From Cladopsammia gracilis (taxonomy: Eukaryota > Cnidaria > Anthozoa > Scleractinia > Dendrophylliidae), in NCBI GenBank assembly GCA_022457155.1, contig JAJGOT010000352.1, forward strand, positions 124,001 through 188,000: 64,000 bases of DNA, read 5' to 3'. A model generated the notes under the pieces. That model worked only from the letters and a program-made list of their open reading frames with translations. It did no database searches and was not told where the DNA came from. The translations under genes were made by a program, and so were the position numbers. Shown here one piece after another: positions 9,401-17,589 of the stretch; position 1 is the stretch's first letter; each line of letters starts with the position of its first letter.

Positions 9401-12226
9401 TGGGTATAAATTTCCATTTACACACTCTAGGCTTTTTAATTTGGCGTCAATAAAGTTTTTGTAGCTCTTCAATTGGTTAACATAATCAACGGCAGCTTTC
9501 CTAGCTTCTTGGTTTGGTGAATTGATGCTCTTGTCGCAGTCTGATATATTTAGACGAAAATAAACCTCAAACACTTTTTGAGTCAGTGTGTTAGGGTTGA
9601 TGTAAGCTTTGAATGATTGTTTCACAACTGAGGTGTTTCCAACTTTCCCATTTTCCACGCTGTCTTTCAGTGGTTTCAGTGCTTCGTTCGGCTGTTCTGG
9701 TGCAGCTGTTTTCATTCCAACCTTAACAACAGCTGTCTTGTTATTCGTTAGCTCTACCGTGATATACCTGAAGTCAGTTTCAGTTTTGAACAGATCCGTG
9801 ATTGCTTTTTCTAGTTCCTGAATGGTTTTGTTGATATATTGAGAAGGAGATAACAAATTAAAGGAGACGGAAAAAAGCTTTTCCCCTGGAATGTAAGCCT
9901 GCCATTCCGGAATCAAAGTAAAATTCCCTAGGCGACCATCATTAACTTTCTCTTTGAGATCTTTGAGCTCCTTGTTGGGATTTTCTGACGTTGGATCCTC
10001 GATCTGCACTCGAACGGTTACTATGGTAACGTTTTCAGATTCCAAGCATGCGACGTTTTGCACTGTTGCCGTTTCGTTGCCTGGCAACACCCCTTGGATT
10101 GCTTGTGTCAAGTTCTGACTACGTTTAAAGCCCTTGAGCTCTTTAGAATCATCGTCGCATTCTGCTTTTATCTTCAATACAACATCAAACAAACTTCCAG
10201 AGAACAAGGTTTTCGAAACCGGAAGACTGCCAATCATTCCATTTCTCATTTGGTTTTGAAGTGTTTCTTTTGCTTTGTGTTCAGGTTTATTTGTACTGAC
10301 ATTCAAAAAGGCGAGCACACTTCCGGGTTTCAACTCTATAACTTGAACACTGGCAGTTGAATTGAAGACATTTTCCACCGCTTGTCTTATAACTTTCTCC
10401 AAGTCAATATATTCTGGACTCGTTTTGTTCAGTAGTTCCATTTTCCAAGATATGTTGACGAATTCAATGGTTATTTGAAACGAGGTGTTATAAAATGGCG
10501 ACTGAGTAGGAATGACAGTTGATGACATACCAACAGACTTTGAAGGTGTTGGTTGTATGGTTGTCATAGCAACAGATAAAGAAATGGAAGTTGTAGTGGT
10601 GTCTGCAAACAAAAGAAATATCAAGCTTTCCTTTTGAGTGAAATACAAACTAAGGAAAGAAGAGACTCGGGTAGCCATTGTAAATTGAAGATAATTGAAA
10701 GGAATTGACGGTCGGAAACAGTACTGTAGACTCATTTCGTTGTAGTTATTTGCATTAAGTATTTTCAGATCCATGCGACGCTGTTTGTGTCCGTTAATGC
10801 ATTATTGTAAATTATTTCTAAGTAGGTAAACATGACGTGGGTAGACCGAGAAATGTTCCGAAAAACTTTTGAGAAATGTTCCTTCACTTTCATTATCCAA
10901 ACTTGATAGTTCTATATCTAACATGTAAATAACGCGAGTAATTTAAGACCGTATAAAAAGTATGAAAAGGTATGAAAGTTATACATAAGAGAAATTGTTT
11001 AAGAAAGGCAGACATGAATTGGCAAGTCACTTGACCACTTGACCCCTTAAGTTAAAAGACGTCATACGCTTTGAGGGAGATGTGAACCAAGTAGTTGTTG
11101 ATGTCATTGGCGAAAAACATACGTCATACAGGCCAAGAAGTAAGCTACCTAGCTTGTTTGACATACACGTTTGTAAATTTATTTATTATTCACTACCACT
11201 GAAAAATGTCAATGTCAACGAATTGAAGTCCTGAGCCAAAGGCATGCTATGATTTTACTTCTACTTTACAACTCCAGTGTAATAAAAACGGCTTTATTAA
11301 TTTTGGCTTAACTTGTTTCAGTTTTATACCCAGCTCTGCGGTGACGTAACTAACAGATCTAGACTTAGTGAACGTTTTGTGCAACCAATTCCTTCTTGTA
11401 GCTGAAGAGGATTTAATTCAGTGTTCTAAATTATATTTCGTCACTCGACCTTCATACAAGAACTCTACAAACGTAGCGCGCGAGAAACATCTTTGGCAGC
11501 CAGGGTTAGCGTTGTTACAGGCCATTAATCTTACGAGCCCTGGGATAAGGACTAAGACAAGATTTCAGTAGTCCGTTTTAAGTACGTTGCGCGTCAGAGC
11601 ACAGTACAAACTAGGGTTTCAAAATTTAGTTCCTTTGCTGCACAACTTTAACTTCAATAGTTTTCGGACCTTTTTCTTTCGGGCATAAAAAACAGTCGGA
11701 CGTTTTCTCGGCACATTTCGGACGCCCTATACTAGTTCAGTATTTTCAACGATTTTCCTGCTAGCTAAATTTACTTAAAAGAGAGTCGTAAGTCATTCAT
11801 TCTAGCCGTCAGAGTATATAAGTGACTTGTTTATCGTAGCTTTGTTCAACAGTTCAATAAACTGCAGTATACTAGATCGTCGCAACTCAATAATATAATT
11901 ACGTAGCTTCTGCATGTAATACGCAGAATCGCTTACATCCCTCTGCTAAAGTTTAGCATGTTTAGCACATTCAACCTGTTATTTGTTTTGTGAATGTTTC
12001 TTAAAAGGTGGTTTCTATTTACAGTTGAATAGTAAACTTCGATTCATAGTTGCACGAGAAGTTGAAACAAGCAAAAAGCATGACCAAAATTCAAAAATTG
12101 GGTTCAAGACAATAAATGGTGTTATAACTCACTTTGGGCGTTGACCAAAACCGCCAACATTGCTATTGAAAGAACAACTATCAACATGTCCTCTGCATAA
12201 CTCTGTCGTCTTGAAAAATAGTTCAT
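343..12226 (-). CDS. SEA-domain receptor with PTP-like tail, copy A (3' part outside window)
   Basis: Seven exons are joined in frame on the minus strand: 12226-12133, 10602-8798, 7897-7751, 3577-3395, 1551-1294, 1213-1016 and 427-343. All have GT-AG borders and phases identical to the neighbouring copy B. The 923 visible codons give a signal peptide, SEA-type repeats, a Pro/Thr/Ser-rich spacer, a Cys-containing domain, one membrane span, a basic low-complexity cytoplasmic segment and the start of a tyrosine-phosphatase domain. The remaining PTP exons lie left of position 1. The likely role is a type I surface receptor; the ligand is unknown. It is a tandem duplicate of copy B in the same orientation. 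The intron after the membrane exon is about 4.2 kb (575 bp in B) because a LINE and other repeats landed in it. Whether the phosphatase is active cannot be judged here, but its pTyr-loop tyrosine is already Ser. Confidence 0.85.
428..1015. other. Copy A intron 6
   Basis: I see no coding or repeat structure beyond a few GC-rich inverted motifs near 720-860. Confidence 0.5.
1016..1213 (-). CDS. Copy A exon 6: conserved cytoplasmic segment
   Basis: These 66 codons in phase 0 are Ser/Arg-rich, then contain DVPLTHKTGTVGIVALA followed by LRNRNEKKKEAEFK. This is the best conserved cytoplasmic stretch between the copies (copy B has NVPLTHKTGTVGIVALA). The near invariance suggests a protein-binding function, which is inference. 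Confidence 0.85.
1294..1551 (-). CDS. Copy A exon 5: disordered cytoplasmic linker with YxxL
   Basis: These 86 codons in phase 0 are rich in Lys, Asp, Asn, Pro and Ser. The exon contains NQAYGGL, aligned with NAYGDL of copy B, and ends STGGE before a GTTTGT donor; copy B ends NGGE before GTTAGT. It lacks the second tyrosine motif of copy B. Confidence 0.8.
1740..2252 (+). mobile_element. 3' end of a CR1-like LINE (fragment)
   Basis: The plus strand encodes a 67-residue tail containing TCAVTTCQLWNSLSLELRL, the pattern found at the C-terminus of CR1/L2-type ORF2 proteins. An AT-rich 3' UTR ends in AATAAAGTGTATT. It is 5'-truncated and lies in a copy A intron. Confidence 0.55.
2297..2456. repeat. 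MITE with CAGGGGCGGATCC ends, copy 1
   Basis: It starts CAGGGGCGGATCCAGG and ends with the inverse, flanked by GTCTC and GTCCC, a near-perfect 5-bp target duplication. A 20-nt G run follows the left end. Related copies lie at 44197-45025 and 51233-51398. Confidence 0.8.
2550..2740. repeat. TA-target MITE with GTCAACTCTCTCTTAA ends
   Basis: Inverted ends of about 18 bp lie at TA dinucleotides: ACAGTCAACTCTCTCTTAA on the left, and on the right the inverse with one change. Inside, taagcgaccac repeats several times. The ends resemble pogo/Tigger-type elements. Confidence 0.7.
2955..3288 (+). repeat. tRNA-like core element with long inverted ends, copy 1
   Basis: The core carries a tRNA-like A box (GGTGGTACAGTGG) and B box (GGTTCAATCC) at about 3094-3170. 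Inverted repeats bound it. The inner arms read CTTATTAAGACTTATATAAC; the outer arms (from GACCTCAGATAACAACGG) are about 85% matched to each other. The core is about 90% identical to 46235-46558, but the outer arms are unrelated to that copy. Confidence 0.75.
3395..3577 (-). CDS. Copy A exon 4: basic juxtamembrane tail
   Basis: These 61 codons in phase 0 start LFCCGANRRKKRK and continue as a highly charged Lys/Glu/Asn/Asp stretch. The borders are ttttag and AAG|GTAAAT. The first residues (FCCG plus a basic stop-transfer) and the HVVHVN motif match copy B exon 4 (FCCGRRRRRR, HVIHVD). No fold is recognised; it looks disordered. Confidence 0.8.
4150..4245 (-). repeat. Second copy of the LINE 5' segment
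   Basis: Sequence around cttgagtagcaaaccacg and the following AT-rich stretch closely matches 7071-7165, the 5' end of the LINE next door. It is probably an independent fragment or a local duplication. Confidence 0.45.
4645..5059. repeat. hAT-like MITE with G-rich ends, copy 1
   Basis: It begins CCAGGGGAGGGGGTACTCC and ends in the inverse (CCCCCTCCCCGGGGG). A perfect 8-bp target duplication CAATTTGC flanks it (4637-4644 and 5060-5067). It interrupts the LINE at 5060-7117. Confidence 0.85.
5060..7117 (-). mobile_element. Degenerate L1/Tx1-like LINE
   Basis: Minus-strand remains of an APE-type LINE occur in this order. First, a basic N-terminal reading frame at 7117-6824. Second, endonuclease pieces at about 6710-6358 (TTLNIRGFGNEAKQR, ICLQEP, GKQGGVAILV). 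Third, a connector at 6216-5617 (GTRLDNFFIA, FSDHDSVDL, SRVKWLEEGEKPTKF). Fourth, reverse-transcriptase start motifs at 5650-5170 (GLSSGKTPGSDGLP, then NWWPISLLNV). Stops and frameshifts separate the blocks, so it is dead. The polymerase YxDD region is missing. It lies in the copy A intron after the membrane exon. Confidence 0.8.
7751..7897 (-). CDS. Copy A exon 3: transmembrane segment
   Basis: These 49 codons run from VIHVDLAGED to a 23-residue hydrophobic helix (LGIILIAIAGAVGLLLLTVA) ending CCC. The exon is phase 0 at both ends with a GTGAGT donor. The next exon starts LFCCG, so a Cys-rich membrane-proximal patch, a possible palmitoylation site, spans the junction. Copy B has the matching exon at 24524-24664. 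Confidence 0.85.
8035..8618. repeat. CCAAT-rich MITE, interrupted
   Basis: The outer parts match the 16132-16416 family: cgtgcgaa...gtcacgatt on the left; agtggcgcgagag and caattgaaaactgctct on the right. The middle is replaced by the element at 8095-8520, so this is a nested insertion. The left end is truncated. Confidence 0.65.
8095..8520. repeat. Nested MITE with CGGCTACACGTGCGAT ends
   Basis: Ends of about 27 bp are inverted: TTAAGCCGCGGCTACACGTG... on the left and ...CACGTGTAGCCGCAGCTTTAA on the right. Internal gctacacg/gtgac motifs recur in both orientations. Confidence 0.75.
8798..10602 (-). CDS. Copy A exon 2: SEA repeats and ectodomain
   Basis: This 1805-bp exon encodes nearly the whole ectodomain. 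After a Thr/Ser-rich start come about three SEA-like units, beginning FQITIEF, FDVVLKI and FSVSFNL. The first contains KPGSVLAF, the SEA autoproteolysis-type G-S-V. A fourth divergent unit begins FEVYFRL and carries Cys residues and WDWGVKF. Then come a Pro/Thr/Ser linker and a juxtamembrane domain with WGEFCSK and AEVWFYVSKSGSK. N-glycosylation sequons are numerous. The exon ends EGK|GTAAGT in phase 0. It aligns along its length with 25170-27136. Confidence 0.9.
10603..12132. other. Copy A intron 1
   Basis: No coding exon, inverted-end element or tRNA-like sequence was recognised. Confidence 0.5.
12133..12226 (-). CDS. Copy A exon 1: signal peptide
   Basis: The ATG at 12226 opens 31 codons: a short polar start (MNYFSRRQSYAEDM), then a hydrophobic stretch (LIVVLSIAMLAVLV) ending NAQ, as in a secretory signal. 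The donor CAAA|GTGAGT leaves phase 1, which joins the SEA exon to give Asn. An AG acceptor lies shortly upstream of the ATG, so a 5' UTR exon may exist. The phase match to copy B's exon 1, and the shared P/Q-SYA motif before the hydrophobic core, support this start. Confidence 0.75.
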
Positions 12227-13080
12227 GGTTACACGGTAAAACGATGAATAACTGCAAAAGAAAAAAAGAGGTTTTAAAAAAGGCGAGATTAGCTTGTAAG
12301 CACCCTGGACTTGAAAGAAAAAGCCCAGGTTTTAAATCCCCAAAACGCTTGTCAAAGATCATAAGAAGCTTCCATCCCATTATATTTTTACTACGTCGAG
12401 ATTACTGATACATGATTTTAATTAATTGAGTCAAGTTTACTTTGTAAAAACTCTCATTACAACATAAATTTAGACATTGCACAAAGACAACATTTTGATG
12501 TCTCACCTTGCAGAACCTGGTTCAAGAGTGTCCCATTCGCCTTTGCGGAGAGTTTTCTTACCTCACAGAAGTTCACGCGACGAAAGTGAAGTACTCGCAT
12601 TCTTTGCAATTGAAATTCAGTTTACTTTGCTTTAATGCACACAATTAACTGCATAATTAATAAAAATTGCTTTGAGTACACAAGGGAACAACCTTATTGT
12701 GCTGTGACAGTTGATCAGTGCGAAAGTGTTTGTTAATTAGAATTTTCTGTCTTCTTAAACATGGCAACGGATCGATACTTGTTTTTTTTCCGGAACTACG
12801 CGAGGGCAAAGCAAACTGAACGTAAACTTTAACTCGACCGTATTCGGCAACTTAGTTACAAAAGTACGTTTTTTAATATACAATAAAAACAAGAATGGAT
12901 TGACAGATTTTCAAGTGTGAAAAACTTCCTTAGCAACTATAATAATAAAGAACATTTCGGCAATCTTTGAGAGACCCTTTCCACTTCCCGGGGGGGGGGG
13001 GGGGGGGGGGGAAGAGGATTCCCACACTGATTAAAGGTACGACGCTGCTCGTTGTTTCGTTTAGCGATGTAAACTGCTGA
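12227..13080. other. Upstream region of copy A
   Basis: It probably holds the promoter and 5' UTR of copy A. A G run of more than 20 nt lies at about 12989-13011. No promoter motif could be assigned. Confidence 0.4.
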
Positions 13081-13100
13081 TTTTGGATCACGATATTCAG

Positions 13101-13290
13101 GATAGACTACGCGCAGTCTCTCTTTCCCAGTTTAGTCCGTTGAGCGAGAAACGAAAAAACATTAGCGAACGGATAATGGCCGCGCGAAACTGCCTCGCCC
13201 CCAGTTCGCGCGGCCATTATCCGTTCGCTAATGTTTTTTCGTTTCTCGCTCGACGGACTAAGCTGGGAAAAAGAGACTGCTCGTGGTCTA
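13101..13290. repeat. Foldback element, long palindrome
   Basis: Arms of about 86 bp (13101-13188 and 13205-13290) are nearly perfect inverses around a 16-nt loop. The tips read tagactacgcgcagtctc and gagactgctcgtggtcta. The tip resembles that of the palindrome at 45651-45846. Confidence 0.85.
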
Positions 13291-15389
13291 TATTCAGGAA
13301 GGAACGTCGATATTTTTAGTCATTAACTACCGTTTAGGGTGGCACGCGAAGAATTAAAAAAACATGATTATTCTATAAATAATCTATTAATAGATGAAAG
13401 CATTCGATGACATGAAAGTGTTTTCTTTACACTGAACTCTTGTTTGTTCGTCTGTATTTAGAATGGTATCTTTTTGGGGTGAAATAAAGTTTGAGAACAC
13501 CCACATTGATATCCTTTCAGTTAAAAAACAAACTTAAATTAGCTATTTAGCAAAAGTGTGACATTTCGTTAATTTTGGTCTTTGATCTGTTACTCAAAAC
13601 GGTCAATTCGGCGTTGTTGCCACGGGAAGAAATCAAATCGACTTTACATCGGAGATTTAAATGGAACTCACGAACTACAAAGTTATTTATTTAGAGTCAC
13701 ACACAAAGTTATTTAATATTTAGAGTCATTTCTGGCACTTCTCTGCAAACATGTCTTCAACAAAGACATTAACAACAAAATAAAACATTAGAAATAAAAG
13801 CCTTCAGGTATAAAGAAAAAAAAAAACAACTTGTCATGCCTATTTTAGTCGGTATAATAGAGCGTATGCACTCACGTGGCAAGCAGCTATGCAAATTTAT
13901 TGGAACAAAAGAAAGTGTTAACATAAGAAAAGCGTTCAAATCCCACAGGATTGTTTTGGTACACCAACATGGCCGCCGTTCTATTGTTTTGGTACACCAA
14001 TATGGCCGCCGTGACGTCATGTGCATACGCTCTATTAGCTAAGTATCTCGTGAAAATCGATTAAAAAAATCCAGCTTGTTCTTAAAATGAGTTTGCCGTC
14101 CGTACTTTCGGCTACAAGGTAACTTCGTACGTTTTCTCAAAAGATAAATGTTAACCTTCAATGACCAATATCACTACGCGTGTTATAGCTTTTCATTCGT
14201 AATTAGACAGATATCAAACATTTTCGAAATTTGAGTTTCAAAAGGATTGTTTCTGTATCAAATTTTGAGTGTTCCCATAGCAACAATATCATATGACTAG
14301 CTAAAATTATGTTGAAGCCAATAGGTTTAAAAATACTTATAAAGCTTATATCATTGTGAATTTGTGTTATCGGCTGTGATCAAATTTGCTCTGCATGTAA
14401 CTTTACACATCTGATTAATATTTTGGTTTATCCAACTGTTTCGTTTTGTAAAATATCATGAAAAAGCGGCAAACAATAGAGAAAATAAAACTACTGTTCA
14501 GTAGACATCGCTATAGGATTTCTTCTGCAGACTCAATTGTAAAAGTATGTTGGTAGATGCATCCAGGACCTCAAAGGTATCGTTTCACTGAAAACAAAGA
14601 CAAAGAAGGCGGATGTAAGAAAGCGGCGTAACTGGCATAATAACCTTGCTTTCCTTAAACCACTTCCTAGTACCCAGGCGTCAGGAGCACCCTTTCCAAG
14701 GAATCGTTTATTCGATAGAAAGCTGTTCGGATTCGGCCGGGGGGGGGGGGGGGGGGGGAGCACAAAGTGCCCGCGGTAACTTTCAACATTCATAACTTCT
14801 TTAATATGTATTCAAACGCCATCAAACTTTGTGACTTTTCCTCAAATTTATCTGACAACAATTTGATGTGACAATCTATTGATCACATGACTTGATGTTT
14901 CCACGGCAACAAGATTTTGACAGCCATGTTTTTCGAAATTGCATATTTGTACCTTTGAATGAAGAAAAACAATGTTTATTGCTATAACTTTTACATTTTT
15001 ACGTCATTTAACGTTTATTTATTCTTGGTTTTCACGTGACGTCATCAAATTCGAAAATCATAAATTGTAATGCCTTCTGAATTTATATGTCCACCAGGTT
15101 GAAGATGACTTAAAAATAAATCTTTTCACAAGTATCCAACCCGGTAGCGTCTTTCGTTTTGAAAATACAGCATTTTGAATTTCTGACTTTTCACCCTACG
15201 TGACACCAACATGGCGTCCGTGACAAAGCTTTTTCCTATGAAACAAGGGCCTCTCCTCGTGATTTTTGGCACTTTGGGCAGTTAAAGTATTAGGAATGCA
15301 GTTTATGCGAATGAATAGTAGTTCACGAGAGAAAAGTAATCGCTTTCAGAGCGAAAGTGAAGTCCAGATGTTTTTACTGATTTCCGGCG
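13291..15389. other. Intergenic stretch
   Basis: It holds two short direct repeats around atggccgccgt (13970-14010), a 20-nt G run at about 14739-14758 and AT-rich sequence. No gene or bounded element was recognised. Confidence 0.4.
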
Positions 15390-15426
15390 GCCATCTTGGT
15401 GCCCCTCGGAGGGGCACCAAGATGGC
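15390..15426. repeat. Perfect 37-nt palindrome
   Basis: Arms of 18 nt (GCCATCTTGGTGCCCCTC and its exact inverse) surround one base. It sits at the left border of the tandem duplication that follows. Confidence 0.9.
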
Positions 15427-15786
15427 GTTTCCATACAAAGCTCTGTAAATTTGAGTCGAGTGCTTCGGCGAATAATTCAACAACGGGATACTGCACAGAT
15501 CTGAGACTTAGCGAAGTTTTTTATTTGTTACTCTTTTATAACATTACAAATTATTGGCTTCTTTCACTAAATAGTTTCGATTCTAAAACATTATATATTG
15601 GTGTCCCTCCGGGATGGCGTTTCCATACAAAGCTCTGTAAATTTGAGTCGAATGCTTCGGCGAATAATTCAACAACGGAATATTGCACAGATCTGAGACT
15701 TCGCGAAGTTGTTTATTTGTTACTCTTTTATAACATTACAAATTATTGGCTTCCTTCGCTAATTCGTTTCGATTTTAGACCATTTT
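15421..15786 (+). repeat. Tandem duplication, 193-bp unit
   Basis: The two units start at 15421 and 15614 with gatggcgtttccatacaaag and align over about 175 bp with few changes. An open frame runs through both, but its repetition marks it as non-genic. Confidence 0.8.
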
Positions 15787-16131
15787 AAAATTTTATGGCG
15801 TGACAGTGAAAACCAAGAATTGGTTTTGATTAATTTTTAGTCAATTTGAACGGTTTTTAAGAGGTTTTAAAAAATTTCAGAAATCCAAGATGGCGGATCC
15901 AAGATGGCGGCCGTAAAACTAATTACTTAATAACTACGTCATATGACGTCACCATTCCATTGTGCGAACCGCAAAGGAGACTGTTTTGGACGTACTATGT
16001 ACCCTCTAGGTTTCATTGTCATAGCCTTAATGTTCTTGAAAATTACGATGTGGGGGGGCACAATGTGCCTCCCCCCCCCCCGCCCCCAGGCTCAGGAACT
16101 CAAAAAAAGCCCAGGCCAAATAGGGTTAAAT

Positions 16132-16416
16132 AGAGCAGTTTTCAATTGAGTGTGGTGAAACCGAAACCAAAGTTATTACTCTGACCAATCACAACAGTCG
16201 TAAACAATCCAATGAACCAATCAGAGCTCGAAGCAATTACATGTCGGCGGCGCCAAGCGCGGGAAAACGCGTGCGAGCAAGTCACGATTTGTTTTGGTTT
16301 TACTTCTGATTGGTCGAGAAAGTGGCGCGAGATTTTTTAGCCAATCACAAAGCGTAGCAAGGCCAAACCAAAGCAATTGTGTAATTACTTTTCACACTCG
16401 ATTGAAAACTGCTCTA
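16132..16416. repeat. CCAAT-rich TA-target MITE, complete copy
   Basis: The inverted ends read GAGCAGTTTTCAATTGAGTG and the inverse, and are flanked by TA. It carries several ccaatca motifs on both strands. Relatives lie at 8035-8618, 24229-24509 and, more divergent, about 31400-31650. Confidence 0.8.
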
Positions 16417-16930
16417 TTTGTAATAAATTCGATTAAAAACTGGAGTTTTCTTGAGTAAAATGTCCCTCAAACTTTCGTACCATCGGAAAATGTAACACCT
16501 TTTGTTTTCGGCGGAATAAAAAATGTCGGTTTGGGTACAAAATAAGGCCATCGCAGCTTGGATTTTTGAAGAGGTGACAGTAGCAAATAAAGTCGAGAGA
16601 TAAAATTCCTCTCCCTAAAATTTTCTGCGGCTGAAATATTCAGCTCAAAGAACCGAAAAGGTGAAACTGTATTAAGCTTTCACATACAAGGAATCAGAGG
16701 TCAACCCATACATTTCGGCTCATCCTTGATCTAAAAACCTGCCAACTCACGAGTGACGTAAAACAAAGAAAACAAAAGGTACTGAAACAATAGAGTGCAA
16801 ATCAACAAAGGTAGAAAACAAAGAAAAAAGTTACAGGTTTTTACACCGAGGTAAACCCTAAATTTCCCTGTACTGAGCGTTAGCCCTAGTAAGGAAATGA
16901 GGGATCACACGAGGGAAAAAAAAAATCTTT

Positions 16931-17003
16931 GACCTCGGTGGAATTCGAACCCACGACCTTCGGATTAGATCTAATATCGCTCTACCGCTTGAGCCACGAG
17001 GCC
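16931..17003 (-). tRNA. tRNA-like pseudogene or SINE head
   Basis: On the minus strand the acceptor stem (GGCCTCG with CGAGGTC), D arm (GTGGCTCAAGCGGTAGAGC) and T arm (GTGGGTTCGAATTCCAC) are intact. The anticodon arm has one base too many and its stem does not pair. A TCT triplet lies where an Arg anticodon would be. It is best read as a tRNA-derived element. Confidence 0.5.
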
Positions 17004-17046
17004 GTCGGGAGCAGATCGTGGGTAATAAGGTGGTTATTTATGGCAA

Positions 17047-17144
17047 TGAGAATGTGAAGGGTACAAACAAATGTTGAGCCACGTAGCACTGGTGATACAA
17101 ACAAGGAATCAGAGAATTAACATTTATTTGTACCCTTCACATTA
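17047..17144. repeat. Inverted repeat beside the tRNA-like sequence
   Basis: aatgtgaagggtacaaacaa and its inverse ttatttgtacccttcacatt form arms of about 24 nt around a 47-nt loop. The 3' arm may be the tail of the same tRNA-derived element. Confidence 0.6.
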
Positions 17145-17490
17145 AGCTTTTTTCACATAGTTTCCTTTAAATGCATTAAAAAGCTCTAAAATGATACGAG
17201 AAAACAGAACAACGCCATTCGAAGTATTTTCCTAAGCAGTGCTCGTTTGATGCTCCTGAGGCATGCGTTTGGCGACACTCCTCAAGACATTTCTTAAATT
17301 CAGTTTCATGGCTAAGGGTGTGGGAGTTGGTCCCGGACGATTTTCGAAACCAAACTGGCGGTCAATCTGACAATTCGGCACTCGACCACCAAATATCCTC
17401 CTCAGTGCACTTCAGGCTAGTAGGGTACCCCTTGTTCTTTACCGCTGGTCAAAATATATGAATGTACGTGTAGAAGAGCATGCCTAACCA

Positions 17491-17589
17491 TCACTGGTAC
17501 ACACGCATGCGCGAAAATATAACGAGGAACAGGGGAACATTTATTACCTTATCCGACTTGTCGTAGTTCACGGTGTATTCATAAAGAGC
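17491..17589 (-). CDS. Copy B last visible exon
   Basis: The exon starts ALYEYTVNYDKSDK, the final PTP helix, in phase 0. Reading on adds 18 residues to a stop at 17491. A GTAATA donor after SDK (17548) is an alternative, leading to exons that I could not find between 12.4 and 17.5 kb. Confidence 0.6.
   Translation of the reverse strand, partial: ALYEYTVNYDKSDKVINVPLFLVIFSRMRVYQ

Noticed and set aside
12129..12408. Overlapping 80-residue frames on both strands over copy A exon 1
   Set aside because: They are in the wrong frame relative to the signal peptide and have no splice or motif support.
15396..15788. 130-codon frame with internal repeat
   Set aside because: The repetition is the 193-bp tandem DNA duplication, not a protein repeat.
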